Shown: positions 35,871-45,221 of the stretch, piece by piece
Position numbering within the stretch: the first letter of the stretch is position 1
Layout of the letters: the number at the start of each line of letters is the position of its first letter
From: G965212025 sp965212025
GTDB lineage: Bacteria > Pseudomonadota > Gammaproteobacteria > Poriferisulfidales > Oxydemutatoraceae
Reading direction: 5' to 3'
DNA: 64,000 nt
Assembly (NCBI GenBank): GCA_965212025.1
Contig: OZ243039.1
Location: 1 to 64,000 of the forward strand
Made by a program: the position numbers and the translations under genes
The notes under the pieces: generated by a model
The model's input: only the letters and a program-made list of their open reading frames with translations
What the model was told of the DNA's origin: nothing
Database searches by the model: none

Positions 35871-37798
35871 TCGCTCTCCTCCTCTGGGAAACAACTTTTC
35901 GAGCCAATCTCCCGAGACATCCTCAGGGTTAGTTCGCAAACGGTGAGTGTACCAAGGTTTCGTCCACCACGCAGGCGAACAGAGACACAACCTGTCTCTA
36001 CTTCCCGATTGCCCACCACCAGCATATACGGAATGTGCCGCATCGAGTTCTCCCGGATTTTAAGGTTCAATTTTTCGTTCCTTAAGTCTCCTTCTGCCCG
36101 CAGTCCTTTTTCAACCAGCTCCGTAAGCACGGTTTGCGCATACGCTTTCTGATCATCGGAAATGTTCATGACCACCGCCTGGACAGGGGCAAGCCATAAA
36201 GGCAAATCACCCGCGTAATGCTCAATCAGTATCCCCACGAAGCGCTCCATGGAACCAAAAATGGCACGATGGATCATGGCGGGCACCACTTGCTTTCCGG
36301 CGGCATTGACGTAACCGGCACCTAGCCTCTCCGGCATGGAAAAATCCAGTTGAATGGTTCCGCACTGCCACTCCCTACGCAGACTGTCCTTGAGAATGAA
36401 CTCCAGCTTCGGGCCATAAAAGGCACCTTCTCCCGGATTCTCCACGACCGCCAAACCATAATCGGTCAGTGCTTCGCGCAGCAGCGCCTCCGTGATATCC
36501 CATTGCCCGTCGCTTCCGACCCGATTCTCAGGGCGCGTTGAAAGCACCACACGAAAATCAGAAAAGCCGAAGTCCTGATAAACCTCGAATGTCATGGTCA
36601 ACAGTTTGGCAATTTCGTCCTGCAGCTGCTCATCGGTACAAAAAATGTGCGCATCGTCCTGGGTAAAGCGACGCGCCCTTAACAGGCCGTGCAAAGTCCC
36701 CGAAGGTTCGTTGCGATGCACCACCCCGAATTCCGCAATGCGATACGGCAGGTCACGGTAACTGCGCAAAACATGGTTGAACAGCTGAACGTGTGCCGGG
36801 CAATTCATAGGCTTGATCGCATAATCGCGCTTCTCCGATTTTGTGGCAAAAATCATGTCGCCAAATTTGTCCCAGTGCCCGGAACGTTCCCAAAGTTTGC
36901 GATCCAGCATTTGCGGGGTCTGCACTTCCAGATAGCCACTGGCATCCAGTTTTTCGCGCAGATATCCTTCAATTGTGCGATACAGCTTCCAGCCATTTTG
37001 GTGCCAGAAAACCATTCCCGGCGCCTCTTCCTGGAAATGAAAAAGATCCATTTTCTTGCCCAGCAGTCTGTGGTCTCTCTTCTTTTCTTCCTTGAGGCGC
37101 TGCAGATGGTCATGTAACTCCCTTTCACTCGGCCAGGCCGTGCCGTAAATCCGTTGCAACATTTCGTTTCGGTGATCTCCCCGCCAATAAGCACCTGCCA
37201 GACGGGTCAATTTGAAGGCATGCAAGTGGCGTGTGTTCGGCACGTGCGGGCCGCGACACATATCCGTGTATTCCTGGTGGTGATACAAGGCAATCGGCTC
37301 CCCTTCGGGAATCGCCTCCACGATCTCGACTTTGTAGGGTTCGTTTCGCTCTTTGAACACTTGCAAGGCGCGATCCCTGGACACGCCTTCACGCACGACA
37401 TCGTAGTTTTTGCGCTTCAGCTCCACCATGCGCTTTTCAATGTTTTGCAAATCTTCCGGAGTAAAGGACCTTGAGTAGCGTATGTCGTAATAAAAACCAT
37501 CCTCGATGACCGGCCCGATTGCCATCTGAGCGTCCGGATACAGTTGCTTGACCGCGTGACCCAAAAGATGCGCGAAGGAGTGGCGAATAATCTCAAGTCC
37601 CTCGGTGTCAGCATCCGTCAAGATGCGCAAATCCGTGTCTTGGGAAATGACGGTACAGGTATCCTTCAACTCACCGTTCAAACAGGCGGCCACGGCTTTA
37701 CGGGCAACTTTCGACCCCAATTGCCGAGCAGCTTCGGCAACGGTGAGCTGCTCCGAGAACGCTTTTTGCCCATGCCCGGAATAAGAAATATGAAACAC
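35867..37798 (-). CDS. thrS: Threonyl-tRNA synthetase
   Basis: Class II synthetase charging tRNA-Thr. N-terminal TGS domain (SEQLTVAEAARQLGSKVARK), editing domain with HSFAHLLGHAVKQLYPD (HxxxH) and the late Cys/His in YTDMCRGPHVP, motif 2 FGVVHRNEPSGTLHGL, motif 3 HRAIFGSMERFVGILIEHY, then the anticodon-binding domain. About 643 residues. The start is uncertain: GTG at 37798 (VFHISYSG) fits the family best; the frame is open to 37858. Its TAG stop overlaps the ATA of infC, and its last codons supply the AGGAGG for infC. Confidence 0.95.
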   Translation of the reverse strand: MFHISYSGHGQKAFSEQLTVAEAARQLGSKVARKAVAACLNGELKDTCTVISQDTDLRILTDADTEGLEIIRHSFAHLLGHAVKQLYPDAQMAIGPVIEDGFYYDIRYSRSFTPEDLQNIEKRMVELKRKNYDVVREGVSRDRALQVFKERNEPYKVEIVEAIPEGEPIALYHHQEYTDMCRGPHVPNTRHLHAFKLTRLAGAYWRGDHRNEMLQRIYGTAWPSERELHDHLQRLKEEKKRDHRLLGKKMDLFHFQEEAPGMVFWHQNGWKLYRTIEGYLREKLDASGYLEVQTPQMLDRKLWERSGHWDKFGDMIFATKSEKRDYAIKPMNCPAHVQLFNHVLRSYRDLPYRIAEFGVVHRNEPSGTLHGLLRARRFTQDDAHIFCTDEQLQDEIAKLLTMTFEVYQDFGFSDFRVVLSTRPENRVGSDGQWDITEALLREALTDYGLAVVENPGEGAFYGPKLEFILKDSLRREWQCGTIQLDFSMPERLGAGYVNAAGKQVVPAMIHRAIFGSMERFVGILIEHYAGDLPLWLAPVQAVVMNISDDQKAYAQTVLTELVEKGLRAEGDLRNEKLNLKIRENSMRHIPYMLVVGNREVETGCVSVRLRGGRNLGTLTVCELTLRMSREIGSKSCFPEEESE

Positions 37799-37865
37799 GA
37801 CCACTCTGGCTAAAACAGCACCTGAGGAAAACGGCAAAACGCGGCGGCATCGCACCAAAAGACCT

Positions 37866-37941
37866 TGGTGGGCGAGACTGGACTCGAACCAGCGACCCCC
37901 ACCATGTCACGGTGGTGCTCTACCAACTGAGCTACACGCCC
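37866..37941 (-). tRNA. tRNA-Val (anticodon GAC)
   Basis: A 76-nt cloverleaf on the minus strand: acceptor GGGCGTG with one U-U mismatch to its 3' partner, anticodon stem CCACC/GGTGG with loop GTGACAT (anticodon GAC), T loop TTCGAGT, discriminator A and encoded CCA. It lies just before thrS. Confidence 0.93.
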
Positions 37942-38095
37942 GAGGAGTGACGAATAATCATATCCCCCGCCAGTGATGTCAATAGAAAAGCTGCTTCCTG
38001 ACTCGGAATGATGCCCCGTCCCCACGCAAGTGCCCATGCGATTAAGTCACATACGGCACCAAACCCGGGGCCCTTGGAAACCTCCGCAGTTGCCC

Positions 38096-40138
38096 TCAAA
38101 GGTCTGCCTCAGCTTCCATGCCAAACAAATGGGATTTGACTGCACGGATCTCGTCGCGAGCCACAGCCGCCTCTTCAAATTTCAACTGACGCGAGTACCG
38201 AAGCATTTTCCTTTCCAGCTTCCCAATCAAAAGTGCAGCTTCTCCGGCAGTCAGCTGTTCGATGTTTTTGCTGGTCTGTTGCGAGCCAGCAACCTTCTTG
38301 CGCCGCTTCTGCTTTGCCCCAGACGCATTCGAGCGAGCACCCTCCATGATATCCCGAACGTCTTTGCGAATGCCCCGTGGCTCAATGCCATGAATCTGAT
38401 TGAAGGCCGCCTGTTTCTTTCGCCGCCGCGCAGTTTCGTCCAACGTCATCTGTATGGATTTCGTAAGCCGGTCAGCATACAGAATGGCCTTCCCTCCCAA
38501 GTGGCGGGCAGTTCTGCCAACGGTTTGAATCAGAGACGTGAACGAGCGCAGAAAACCTTCCTTGTCGGCATCAAAAATCAACACCCGGGAAACCTCCGGA
38601 ATGTCCAGACCTTCCCTCAGCAGGTTTATGCCCACCAGCGCATCAAATACGCCCAAACGCAAATCACGGATAATTTCCACCCTTTCCACAGTATCAACAT
38701 CTGAATGCAGATAACGCGCACGCACACCACAGTCCACCAGATACGTGCACAAATCTTCCGCCATACGCTTGGTTAAAGTCGTGATCAACACGCGCTCGCC
38801 GAGAGCAGCACGCTCCTTGACTTCCGATAAAGCGTCGTCAACCTGACACGCCACCGGTCTGATTTCCAGTTCCGGATCCAGCAGGCCAGTGGGACGGACA
38901 ACCTGCTCCACCACCACCCCGCTCATCTCGTGCTCGTAAGCAGCAGGCGTTGCGGAAATAAAAATGGTTTGCTTCAAGAGATCCGTAAACTCCTCAAACT
39001 TCAACGGACGGTTATCCAGGGCAGAAGGCAGGCGGAAGCCGTAAGCCACCAACGTTGACTTACGGGAGTAATCGCCAAGATACATGGCACGAAACTGCGG
39101 GATGGTCGCGTGACTCTCATCCACCACCACGATGACGTCATCAGGCAAATAATCAAGCAGGCAATGCGGGGGTTCGCCAGGCTCCCGACCACTGAAGTAA
39201 CGGGAATAGTTTTCTATGCCTTTGCAGTAACCCAGCTCAGTCAGCATCTCCAGATCAAAACGCGTGCGCTGTTCCAGACGTTGTGCTTCGAGCAACTTAC
39301 CCTGCTCCTGTAAGACTTTCAGATGCTCCTCAAGCTCCACTTTGATTTTCGCAACCGCTTCCAGGACAGTCTCACGTGGCATCACGTAATGGGATTTCGG
39401 GTAAATCGTGAGACGGGGGAATTCCCCGATCAATTCCCCAGTCAAAGGGTCAAAAGAACACAACCTGGTAATCCGGTCGTCAAAAAACTCGACACGAATT
39501 GCCTGCTCCGCAGATTCCGCAGGAAAAACATCCACCGCCTCACCACGCAAGCGAAAGGTTCCACGCCGTAATTCGGTCTCATTCCTGCTGTACTGAAGCT
39601 CAGCCAGCCGATGCAACAAATCCCGCTGAGCCATCTGGTCGCCACGATCCAGATGAATCACCATCTGCAAGTACTTTTGGGGGTTGCCCAGACCGTAAAT
39701 GGCGGACACGGTGGCCACGACAATCGTGTCGGGTCTTTCAAAAAGCGCTTTGGTCGCCGAAAGGCGCATCTGCTCAATGTGTTCGTTGATGGCAGCGTCT
39801 TTTTCAATGAAGGTGTCGCTGACCGGCACATAAGCTTCGGGTTGGTAGTAATCGTAATACGAAACAAAATATTCAACAGCGGCATCCGGGAAAAAACTTT
39901 TCATTTCCCCATAAAGCTGTGCCGCCAGGGTTTTGTTATGAACCAGAATGACGAGTGGCCTTTGCAGCGCCTGCACAACATTGGCAACCGTGAAGGTTTT
40001 TCCTGACCCGGTCACTCCCAAGAGGGTCAAAAAAGACATGCCGTCTGACAAACCCTGGCACAATTTTTTGGCTGCTTCGGGCTGATCGCCCCTCATCGCA
40101 TAATCGGATTTGAGTGTAAAAGGCTTATAATTCGGCAT
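38096..40138 (-). CDS. uvrB: Excinuclease ABC subunit B
   Basis: Damage-verifying helicase of nucleotide excision repair. The 680-residue protein has Walker A LLGVTGSGKTFT near residue 40, the beta-hairpin region YFSGREPGEPPHCLLDYLP in part, DEAD-like VVVDESHATIP, the helicase motif LVGINLLREGLDIPEVS near 530, QTVGRTARH and a C-terminal UVR motif (LERKMLRYSRQLKFEEAAVARDE). Normal length. It is divergent from the aminotransferase gene with an 84-nt gap; I see no clear LexA box. In pseudomonads these two genes are also divergent neighbours. Confidence 0.97.
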   Translation of the reverse strand: MPNYKPFTLKSDYAMRGDQPEAAKKLCQGLSDGMSFLTLLGVTGSGKTFTVANVVQALQRPLVILVHNKTLAAQLYGEMKSFFPDAAVEYFVSYYDYYQPEAYVPVSDTFIEKDAAINEHIEQMRLSATKALFERPDTIVVATVSAIYGLGNPQKYLQMVIHLDRGDQMAQRDLLHRLAELQYSRNETELRRGTFRLRGEAVDVFPAESAEQAIRVEFFDDRITRLCSFDPLTGELIGEFPRLTIYPKSHYVMPRETVLEAVAKIKVELEEHLKVLQEQGKLLEAQRLEQRTRFDLEMLTELGYCKGIENYSRYFSGREPGEPPHCLLDYLPDDVIVVVDESHATIPQFRAMYLGDYSRKSTLVAYGFRLPSALDNRPLKFEEFTDLLKQTIFISATPAAYEHEMSGVVVEQVVRPTGLLDPELEIRPVACQVDDALSEVKERAALGERVLITTLTKRMAEDLCTYLVDCGVRARYLHSDVDTVERVEIIRDLRLGVFDALVGINLLREGLDIPEVSRVLIFDADKEGFLRSFTSLIQTVGRTARHLGGKAILYADRLTKSIQMTLDETARRRKKQAAFNQIHGIEPRGIRKDVRDIMEGARSNASGAKQKRRKKVAGSQQTSKNIEQLTAGEAALLIGKLERKMLRYSRQLKFEEAAVARDEIRAVKSHLFGMEAEADL

Positions 40139-40222
40139 ACAGGCTCGTCTCGATTAAGCAGACACCGCATTGCAGATGTGGGCAATGTATGTTGGCCTGA
40201 TCATTAAAACAGGAGATTATAA

Positions 40223-41413
40223 ATGGAGCCAAAACTTGCACAACGGCTTAGCCGGGTTGCACTTTCAAAAACACTGGTCATCAGCGCCGCGGCCGGGAAA
40301 ATGCGCAAAGCCGGAAAAAACGTCATCAACCTGGCTACCGGTGAGTCCGACTTTAACACCCCGGACAATGTCAAGCTCGCCGCGAAAAAGGCCATAGACG
40401 ACAACAAAACACGCTACACCCCGGTCACGGGAACAGATGGTTTGCGCGAAGCCATTGCCATGAAGCTGGTAAGAGACAATGGGCTTCATTACGATCCGGA
40501 TGAAATCATCGTGTCGTGTGGAGGCAAACATGTCGTTTTCAACCTCTGCCAGACCTTGCTCGACCCCGGTGATGAGGTGGTGTTCCCCTCCCCCTACTGG
40601 GTGTCGTACCCGGAAATCGTCAAGCTTGCCGGAGCCGATCCGGTTATCGTGGACACCTTTGCCGAAGAGCACTACAAATTAACCAGCGAATTGCTTGAGC
40701 AGGCCATCACGCCCCAAACAAAATTGCTCATACTCAATAGCCCCTGCAACCCGACAGGTGCCGTCTACAGCGAAGCCGAATTGAAAGCACTCGCCGAAGT
40801 TTTGCTCAGACACCCCCGCATCGTTGTACTCACCGATGACATTTACGAACACATTGTTTTTCGCGGAGTGAAGTTCTGCAATATCCTGAATGTCTGCCCG
40901 GAACTGCGTGACCGCTGCGTTGTCCTGAACGGAGCATCCAAAGCTTATGCCATGACCGGATGGCGCATCGGCTTCGGAGCCAGTTCCACCACATTAATCA
41001 ACGGCATGAAGAAAGTTCAGTCGCAATGCACATCAAACCCAAGCGCCATAGCGCAGGCAGCCGCCAAAGAAGCATTTTCAGGACCACAGGACTTCCTCGC
41101 CGATATGTGTTCCCTTTACGAAGACCGCCACGATGCCCTGCTGGAAAAACTCAATCACATTCCCGGAGTCAGTTGCCCCCCTTCACGCGGCAGCTTTTAC
41201 AGCTTCCCGGATTTCAGCGGGGTGATCGAAAGCTCCGATAAATTTCATGACGACGTGGAACTTGCTGAATACATTCTGAAAGAGTCATACGTGGCGATAG
41301 TCCCGGGAGCAGCGTTTGGCAAAGCTGGACACTTGCGCATTTCCTTCAGCATCGGTAAAAAGGATCTCCTGACGAGCGTCGACAGAATTACTGCCCTTTT
41401 GCGCACCTGCTAG
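40223..41413 (+). CDS. Aspartate-type aminotransferase (class I)
   Basis: PLP aminotransferase of 396 residues, likely aspartate or aromatic/aspartate aminotransferase of the I-beta type. It has NLATGESDFNTPDN near residue 35, the YTPVTGTDGLREAIA helix, SPYWVSYPEIVKLAG near 120, NSPCNPTGAVYSE near 168, DDIYEHI near 205, the PLP lysine in GASKAYAMTGWRIGFGA near 234 and the C-terminal HLRISFS arginine. AGGAG lies 7 nt before the ATG. The gene is often called aspC or aatA; I leave the symbol open because the exact substrate cannot be read from sequence. Confidence 0.92.
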   Translation: MEPKLAQRLSRVALSKTLVISAAAGKMRKAGKNVINLATGESDFNTPDNVKLAAKKAIDDNKTRYTPVTGTDGLREAIAMKLVRDNGLHYDPDEIIVSCGGKHVVFNLCQTLLDPGDEVVFPSPYWVSYPEIVKLAGADPVIVDTFAEEHYKLTSELLEQAITPQTKLLILNSPCNPTGAVYSEAELKALAEVLLRHPRIVVLTDDIYEHIVFRGVKFCNILNVCPELRDRCVVLNGASKAYAMTGWRIGFGASSTTLINGMKKVQSQCTSNPSAIAQAAAKEAFSGPQDFLADMCSLYEDRHDALLEKLNHIPGVSCPPSRGSFYSFPDFSGVIESSDKFHDDVELAEYILKESYVAIVPGAAFGKAGHLRISFSIGKKDLLTSVDRITALLRTC

Positions 41414-41464
41414 TGCCGCTTTTCTGGACTTGGCAACAAAAATCAAGTAGCGAAGTAATTGCCT

Positions 41465-41540
41465 TCCCTGGTAGCTCAGTTGGTAGAGCAGGTGGCTGTT
41501 AACCACCGTGTCGGCGGTTCGAGTCCGTCCCGGGGAGCCA
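41465..41540 (+). tRNA. tRNA-Asn (anticodon GTT)
   Basis: A 76-nt cloverleaf: acceptor TCCCTGG/CCGGGGA, anticodon stem GGTGG/CCACC with loop CTGTTAA (anticodon GTT), T loop TTCGAGT, discriminator G and encoded CCA. It marks the left border of the accessory region; I found no repeat of its 3' end further right. Confidence 0.95.
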
Positions 41541-41644
41541 TCAACCAACCCCCAGAAAAATTCGGCACTTAGGTTAAGAGACCCGGCTCTGGGAAGGTCT
41601 TGGGGTACACCTTGACAGTGACTAAAACCTCCAAATCGAACGGG

Positions 41645-42520
41645 TCACCCTAATTCTGCTTCATAGATGCCGAACCCAAGCTTCGTTTTGTCGGCAACTT
41701 CTTGAGAAAGCGGATCTCGGTGGCACTTGGTGTGGTGGGTTTCGAAACACAGCAACGCTGACGGTGATTCTTCCATGAGCTTGCCAATCTCGGCCACCGT
41801 GTCCTGTTGCACGGGGAGAATTTCCTCTTTGTAGTGTCGGAACAGCTCTTGATATGCCTCCTTGGTCGATAGATTCGTCCGCAGCCAAGACGGCACACCG
41901 ACCTGTGGGAAGTGGGCGTAGTCGATGTTGGCCTTGGCGCAGAGGCTCTCAAGCACTCGTCGCATGAAACCATACTTACGAGAGAACGGGTTCCGGCGAA
42001 CATCGATAACCCGCTTGATCCTATTGGACATTAGGTGATCAAGAAACGCGTCTACGGAACGACCCTCGTAACCGACTGTGTAGACAGCTACCTCGGTGGC
42101 TTCGTCCACGCCATCGTGTGGAGCGGTCTTTACGCGCGATGCGTACCAAGGGTGGCGATCGCAGACGAGGCGGCGGAGCTCATCTTGCCGAAGACTGCCG
42201 TACTTACCCAGTGTGTGGGAAACGCAGTCGCGGACGCGGTTCGTCAGACAGGCAACTTCGCCTTCCGCCTCTGCACGTGCTTCGGGGCGCACCTTGAGTA
42301 ACTTTTCAGCCAGATACCCTTCCTGCCGTAGCGAGGCGAGATCCTTGTCGAGAGTAAACGAGATCAGGCCACCTTGACACCGCAGGAAGTCGTAGAAGGA
42401 GATTCGGCTGGCTATATCAGCCTCGTGCCGCGCAAGAAACAGCCACATAACGAGCTTGCGACCCCCCGGACGCGGTGCCTGAAGAAGAAAATCAAGAAGT
42501 ACCCGTTGCCGTGCATACAT
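41645..42520 (-). CDS. DUF488 domain protein
   Basis: A 291-residue protein of unknown function. Residues of about 1-130 form a helical N-domain with ISFYDFLRCQGGLISFTLDKDLASL, often fused to DUF488. Residues of about 145-290 are DUF488: YTVGYEGRSVDAFLDHL, VIDVRRNPFSRKYGF, HFPQVGVPSWLR and the closing LLCFETHHTKCHRDPLSQEV with its Cys and His residues. Some DUF488 proteins are linked to stress or defence regions, but no partner gene is present. It lies beyond tRNA-Asn in the same direction as the unknown gene cluster, 500 nt from it. Confidence 0.85.
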   Translation of the reverse strand: MYARQRVLLDFLLQAPRPGGRKLVMWLFLARHEADIASRISFYDFLRCQGGLISFTLDKDLASLRQEGYLAEKLLKVRPEARAEAEGEVACLTNRVRDCVSHTLGKYGSLRQDELRRLVCDRHPWYASRVKTAPHDGVDEATEVAVYTVGYEGRSVDAFLDHLMSNRIKRVIDVRRNPFSRKYGFMRRVLESLCAKANIDYAHFPQVGVPSWLRTNLSTKEAYQELFRHYKEEILPVQQDTVAEIGKLMEESPSALLCFETHHTKCHRDPLSQEVADKTKLGFGIYEAELG

Positions 42521-43019
42521 ATCCGCTCACACCCCCACCCTTCGGAACCTTAGGTTCTTTGAATACCAGAATCCAGAACCAGTTCAGCCTCGCCGTTGTG
42601 TGAAACAAGTCGGTGTGCGCACAAAGAACGATCAAGTTGAACACGAAAACTAAGCGTGCCCCCCCACCGTCTCCGTTGTGGTCAACGCGTTTGGGGAGGC
42701 GCTACAGGATGCTGGCTTGTTCGGGTATGGACTCGGGGATGCGTCGGTCTCTTGGGTGTGCGAGACGATTGGACAGGCGGGAGATATTCCGCTGCGGAAC
42801 CATCGCTTAGGTTCTCACCACAGAGGTGAGCTCGTCAGGCTCTACGTTGAGACGGAGCCGCCATCGTGCCGTAAATTTACCTTCGTTCGGCAGGAGCCGG
42901 GTTCACTAATCGCGTATGTCGACGTAATCTTCTCTTGCAGACATTCCAGGTCATGTAGGAGCACCGACTCCAAACGTCTCAAGCAGGAAGCCCGTTAAGG
43001 GTATGGGGCAAACGCCAAA
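42521..43019. other. Intergenic stretch with a possible gene remnant
   Basis: About 500 nt with no convincing gene. On the plus strand, 42678-42998 is open for 106 codons from a GTG and codes for a balanced-looking peptide (AGLFGYGLGDASVSWVCETIG), but it has no Shine-Dalgarno and its end turns basic and irregular. It could be a remnant. Confidence 0.3.
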
Positions 43020-43967
43020 CTAGTCAGGCAAAAATTCGTCTCCCATCCCTTCTATCATGAATTCACAAAACTGCCTGGCAATGTCTCTTTCTTCTGCGTT
43101 ACCTGTTTCAGACCGTTTGCCCAGAAATTGAGTGGCATCTCTTATGCTTTTTCCGCGAACCGCGTTTGACAGTACGGCGACATGCTCTATCAATCTCTTC
43201 CTGGGGGTTCGCAGCTTCCAGTCGTTAGCAGGGAGGTACGCGTTGGGCACACCGGGATATGCGCTCTTGGGACTGAACTGTTTGTCCAGAGATTGCCAGC
43301 CGAATAGTTCCCGACTCGACCCATTTGTGGCTTGACTTGCAAATGTGTAGTAGGTCAGGAAGCGTTTGCCCAGTGCGCCGTCCGTATCGGGACCAAGAAT
43401 GTTGGGTGCGTAACATGCGTGTTGTGCGTATACAGAAGCTTCTACCTTCTTGATGATATAGGCACGTGGTGTTGCCCGACTTCTTCCCCTCCGCGTTTTG
43501 TTTTGCTCATGCTTGCTTTGGAGAACGGCGTTTGTGCGTAAACACCCGCTCTCCGACATAATCTTTTGCCAGGCAACCGCTTCCTTGGTGTATGGCTGTG
43601 CAATCAGCCGGGCACGTGACTTCAGTACCCCAGAGACACGAGCATTGAATCGACTCCTTCTGGAAAGCTCCCTCTCTTCATCTCGAGAAAGAGGAGAATG
43701 ACCGTTGGAACCTGACTCTACACCATCCTCCGGCATGTTCTTTCCCAACAGTTCAATGAGTATCTGGCGGCGGTCATGCTTTACATGTTCCCGATATTCG
43801 CTACTAACTTTGAAGCGTATGCAGTGAGCAATCCAAGAGAAAAAAGTGCCTTTTCCATACAGGCACGTACTCACACCGTCGCCATCACTCTCGCTTTCTA
43901 CCTCAAAGTTGCCGTAGCGGTTCGCTAAAAAACTTTTAAGTGTATCAGGCTGAACCTTCATAACCAT
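43020..43967 (-). CDS. Unknown family protein A (FF-module protein)
   Basis: A 315-residue protein I do not recognise. N-terminal module: FFSWIAHCIRFKVSSEYREHVKHDRRQIL at residues about 41-70, shared with proteins B, C and D. A central Arg/Lys-rich linker (KTRRGRSRATPR) follows. C-terminal half: KRFLTYYTFAS then LFGWQSLDKQF, PGVPNAYLPANDWKLRTP and VLSNAVRGKS, all with close partners in protein B. It ends in an acidic helix (EERDIARQFCEFMIEGMG). No signal peptide or membrane helix. It starts 11 nt after the stop of B, so the two are very likely one operon. Could be a secreted effector or a cytosolic protein; function unknown. Confidence 0.75.
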   Translation of the reverse strand: MVMKVQPDTLKSFLANRYGNFEVESESDGDGVSTCLYGKGTFFSWIAHCIRFKVSSEYREHVKHDRRQILIELLGKNMPEDGVESGSNGHSPLSRDEERELSRRSRFNARVSGVLKSRARLIAQPYTKEAVAWQKIMSESGCLRTNAVLQSKHEQNKTRRGRSRATPRAYIIKKVEASVYAQHACYAPNILGPDTDGALGKRFLTYYTFASQATNGSSRELFGWQSLDKQFSPKSAYPGVPNAYLPANDWKLRTPRKRLIEHVAVLSNAVRGKSIRDATQFLGKRSETGNAEERDIARQFCEFMIEGMGDEFLPD

Positions 43968-43978
43968 TTGTCTCTCTG

Positions 43979-44935
43979 CTAGACAGACTCTGGCAACAGT
44001 AGATCATTCCCCAAGCCCAGGCGCAGGAAAGTCTGAAATTGATGTTCAATATGCTGTTCTTCGGCATTGGCTTCGTTTCCTTGGATTCGCCTGGAGATAA
44101 AATTTTGGGCATCAGGTGAAGTCATCCCTCGGACTGCATCAGCAATCCCGGCGGCATGTGCAATCGAACTGTCGCTGGGGACACGCAAGCACCAACCGTT
44201 TTCAGGCAGTGACTCGGCTGCGACCCCGGGAAATGCTTGCGACGGATCAAACCCCTTACTCACAGGTTCCCACTTAAACATATTCTCCCATGCTTCTCCT
44301 TTCTTATCACTCGTGAACGTGTGGTAAGTCAGGAAGCACTTGCAGAGCTCTCCGTTCCGGTCAGGACCATGAAATTGTGGCGTGTTTATCACGTACCCAC
44401 TTTCCAGACCACCTTCCACTAACTGCAATGCGTAAGGAGATACTTCACATGGACGTGCCATGGCGTCGCGAACAATCTCACATGCGGGTCTAAGAACTCT
44501 ACTCGTCTCAATAGGTACCGCATTGCTAAGCACATCCAAAAACTTCTGCTGCACGGCGGCGGCCTGAGTCCCGGCTGTCCCCCCCGAGGTCTCGCTTCTT
44601 TGCAGCAATTCAGAAACTTTACTATTAAATAGTCTTCTGCTTAACAACGTTACATTGGCAGGCTGCGTGTTTTCACTTGAACCCTGGCTGGCATCAACTG
44701 TCTGACCTTGCCAACTGTTCTCTAGCTCATGAAGAATGCTCCGGCGCTCTTCCATGACATCTTGCCGGTATGCCTTGCTAAATTGGAAGCGCAGGCAATG
44801 GACAGCCCAAGAAAAAAAAGTGCGCTTCTCGTAAGTACATACATTCTCTTCATCAACATGAACTGCTTTTTGTATTGAGAACTGACCAAAACGGTTACTT
44901 GCGGAACTCGCCAATGTGCCATCCAAAATCTTCAT
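43979..44935 (-). CDS. Unknown family protein B (FF-module protein)
   Basis: A 318-residue protein related to A along its length. N-terminal module: EKRTFFSWAVHCLRFQFSKAYRQDVMEERRSILHEL at residues about 36-71. Matching C-terminal blocks are CFLTYHTFTS, MFKWEPVSKGF, FPGVAAESLPENGWCLRVP, GIADAVRGMTS and NAEEQHIEHQF. The middle part (about 75-200) differs from A, with a Thr/Ala-rich stretch. AGGAG lies about 11 nt before the ATG. No known domain, signal peptide or membrane helix. First gene of the B-A pair; 286 nt separate it from C, including a duplicated flank. Confidence 0.75.
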   Translation of the reverse strand: MKILDGTLASSASNRFGQFSIQKAVHVDEENVCTYEKRTFFSWAVHCLRFQFSKAYRQDVMEERRSILHELENSWQGQTVDASQGSSENTQPANVTLLSRRLFNSKVSELLQRSETSGGTAGTQAAAVQQKFLDVLSNAVPIETSRVLRPACEIVRDAMARPCEVSPYALQLVEGGLESGYVINTPQFHGPDRNGELCKCFLTYHTFTSDKKGEAWENMFKWEPVSKGFDPSQAFPGVAAESLPENGWCLRVPSDSSIAHAAGIADAVRGMTSPDAQNFISRRIQGNEANAEEQHIEHQFQTFLRLGLGNDLLLPESV

Positions 44936-45221
44936 GAATGCCTCTCTCCTTTCTTAATGTACCGGCAACTCGTCAACCTTCCTGGCTTGAACCCGAAACA
45001 ACGTCTGCCACGAATTCCTCTCTGACTGTATATTCTAGCAAACATCAATGTCGGCGTCTATCTGACACTTCTTGCCCTATTTCACTGGAGCACGTGACAC
45101 GCACCACAGACCGTGACTCGCTTGGCTTAATCACCAACATTCGCGAAGCACTCTTCCCAACGTGGTATCTGCAGTTCAGCAAGGCGAAAACCAAGAGGCA
45201 GTTTCCCGAATCGTATTTCTG

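Noticed and set aside
40139..40222. LexA operator ahead of uvrB
   Set aside because: No CTGT-N8-ACAG match was seen in the divergent gap.
42678..42998. Plus-strand 106-codon ORF next to the DUF488 gene
   Set aside because: No Shine-Dalgarno, irregular C-terminal half, no recognised family; mentioned only as a possible remnant.
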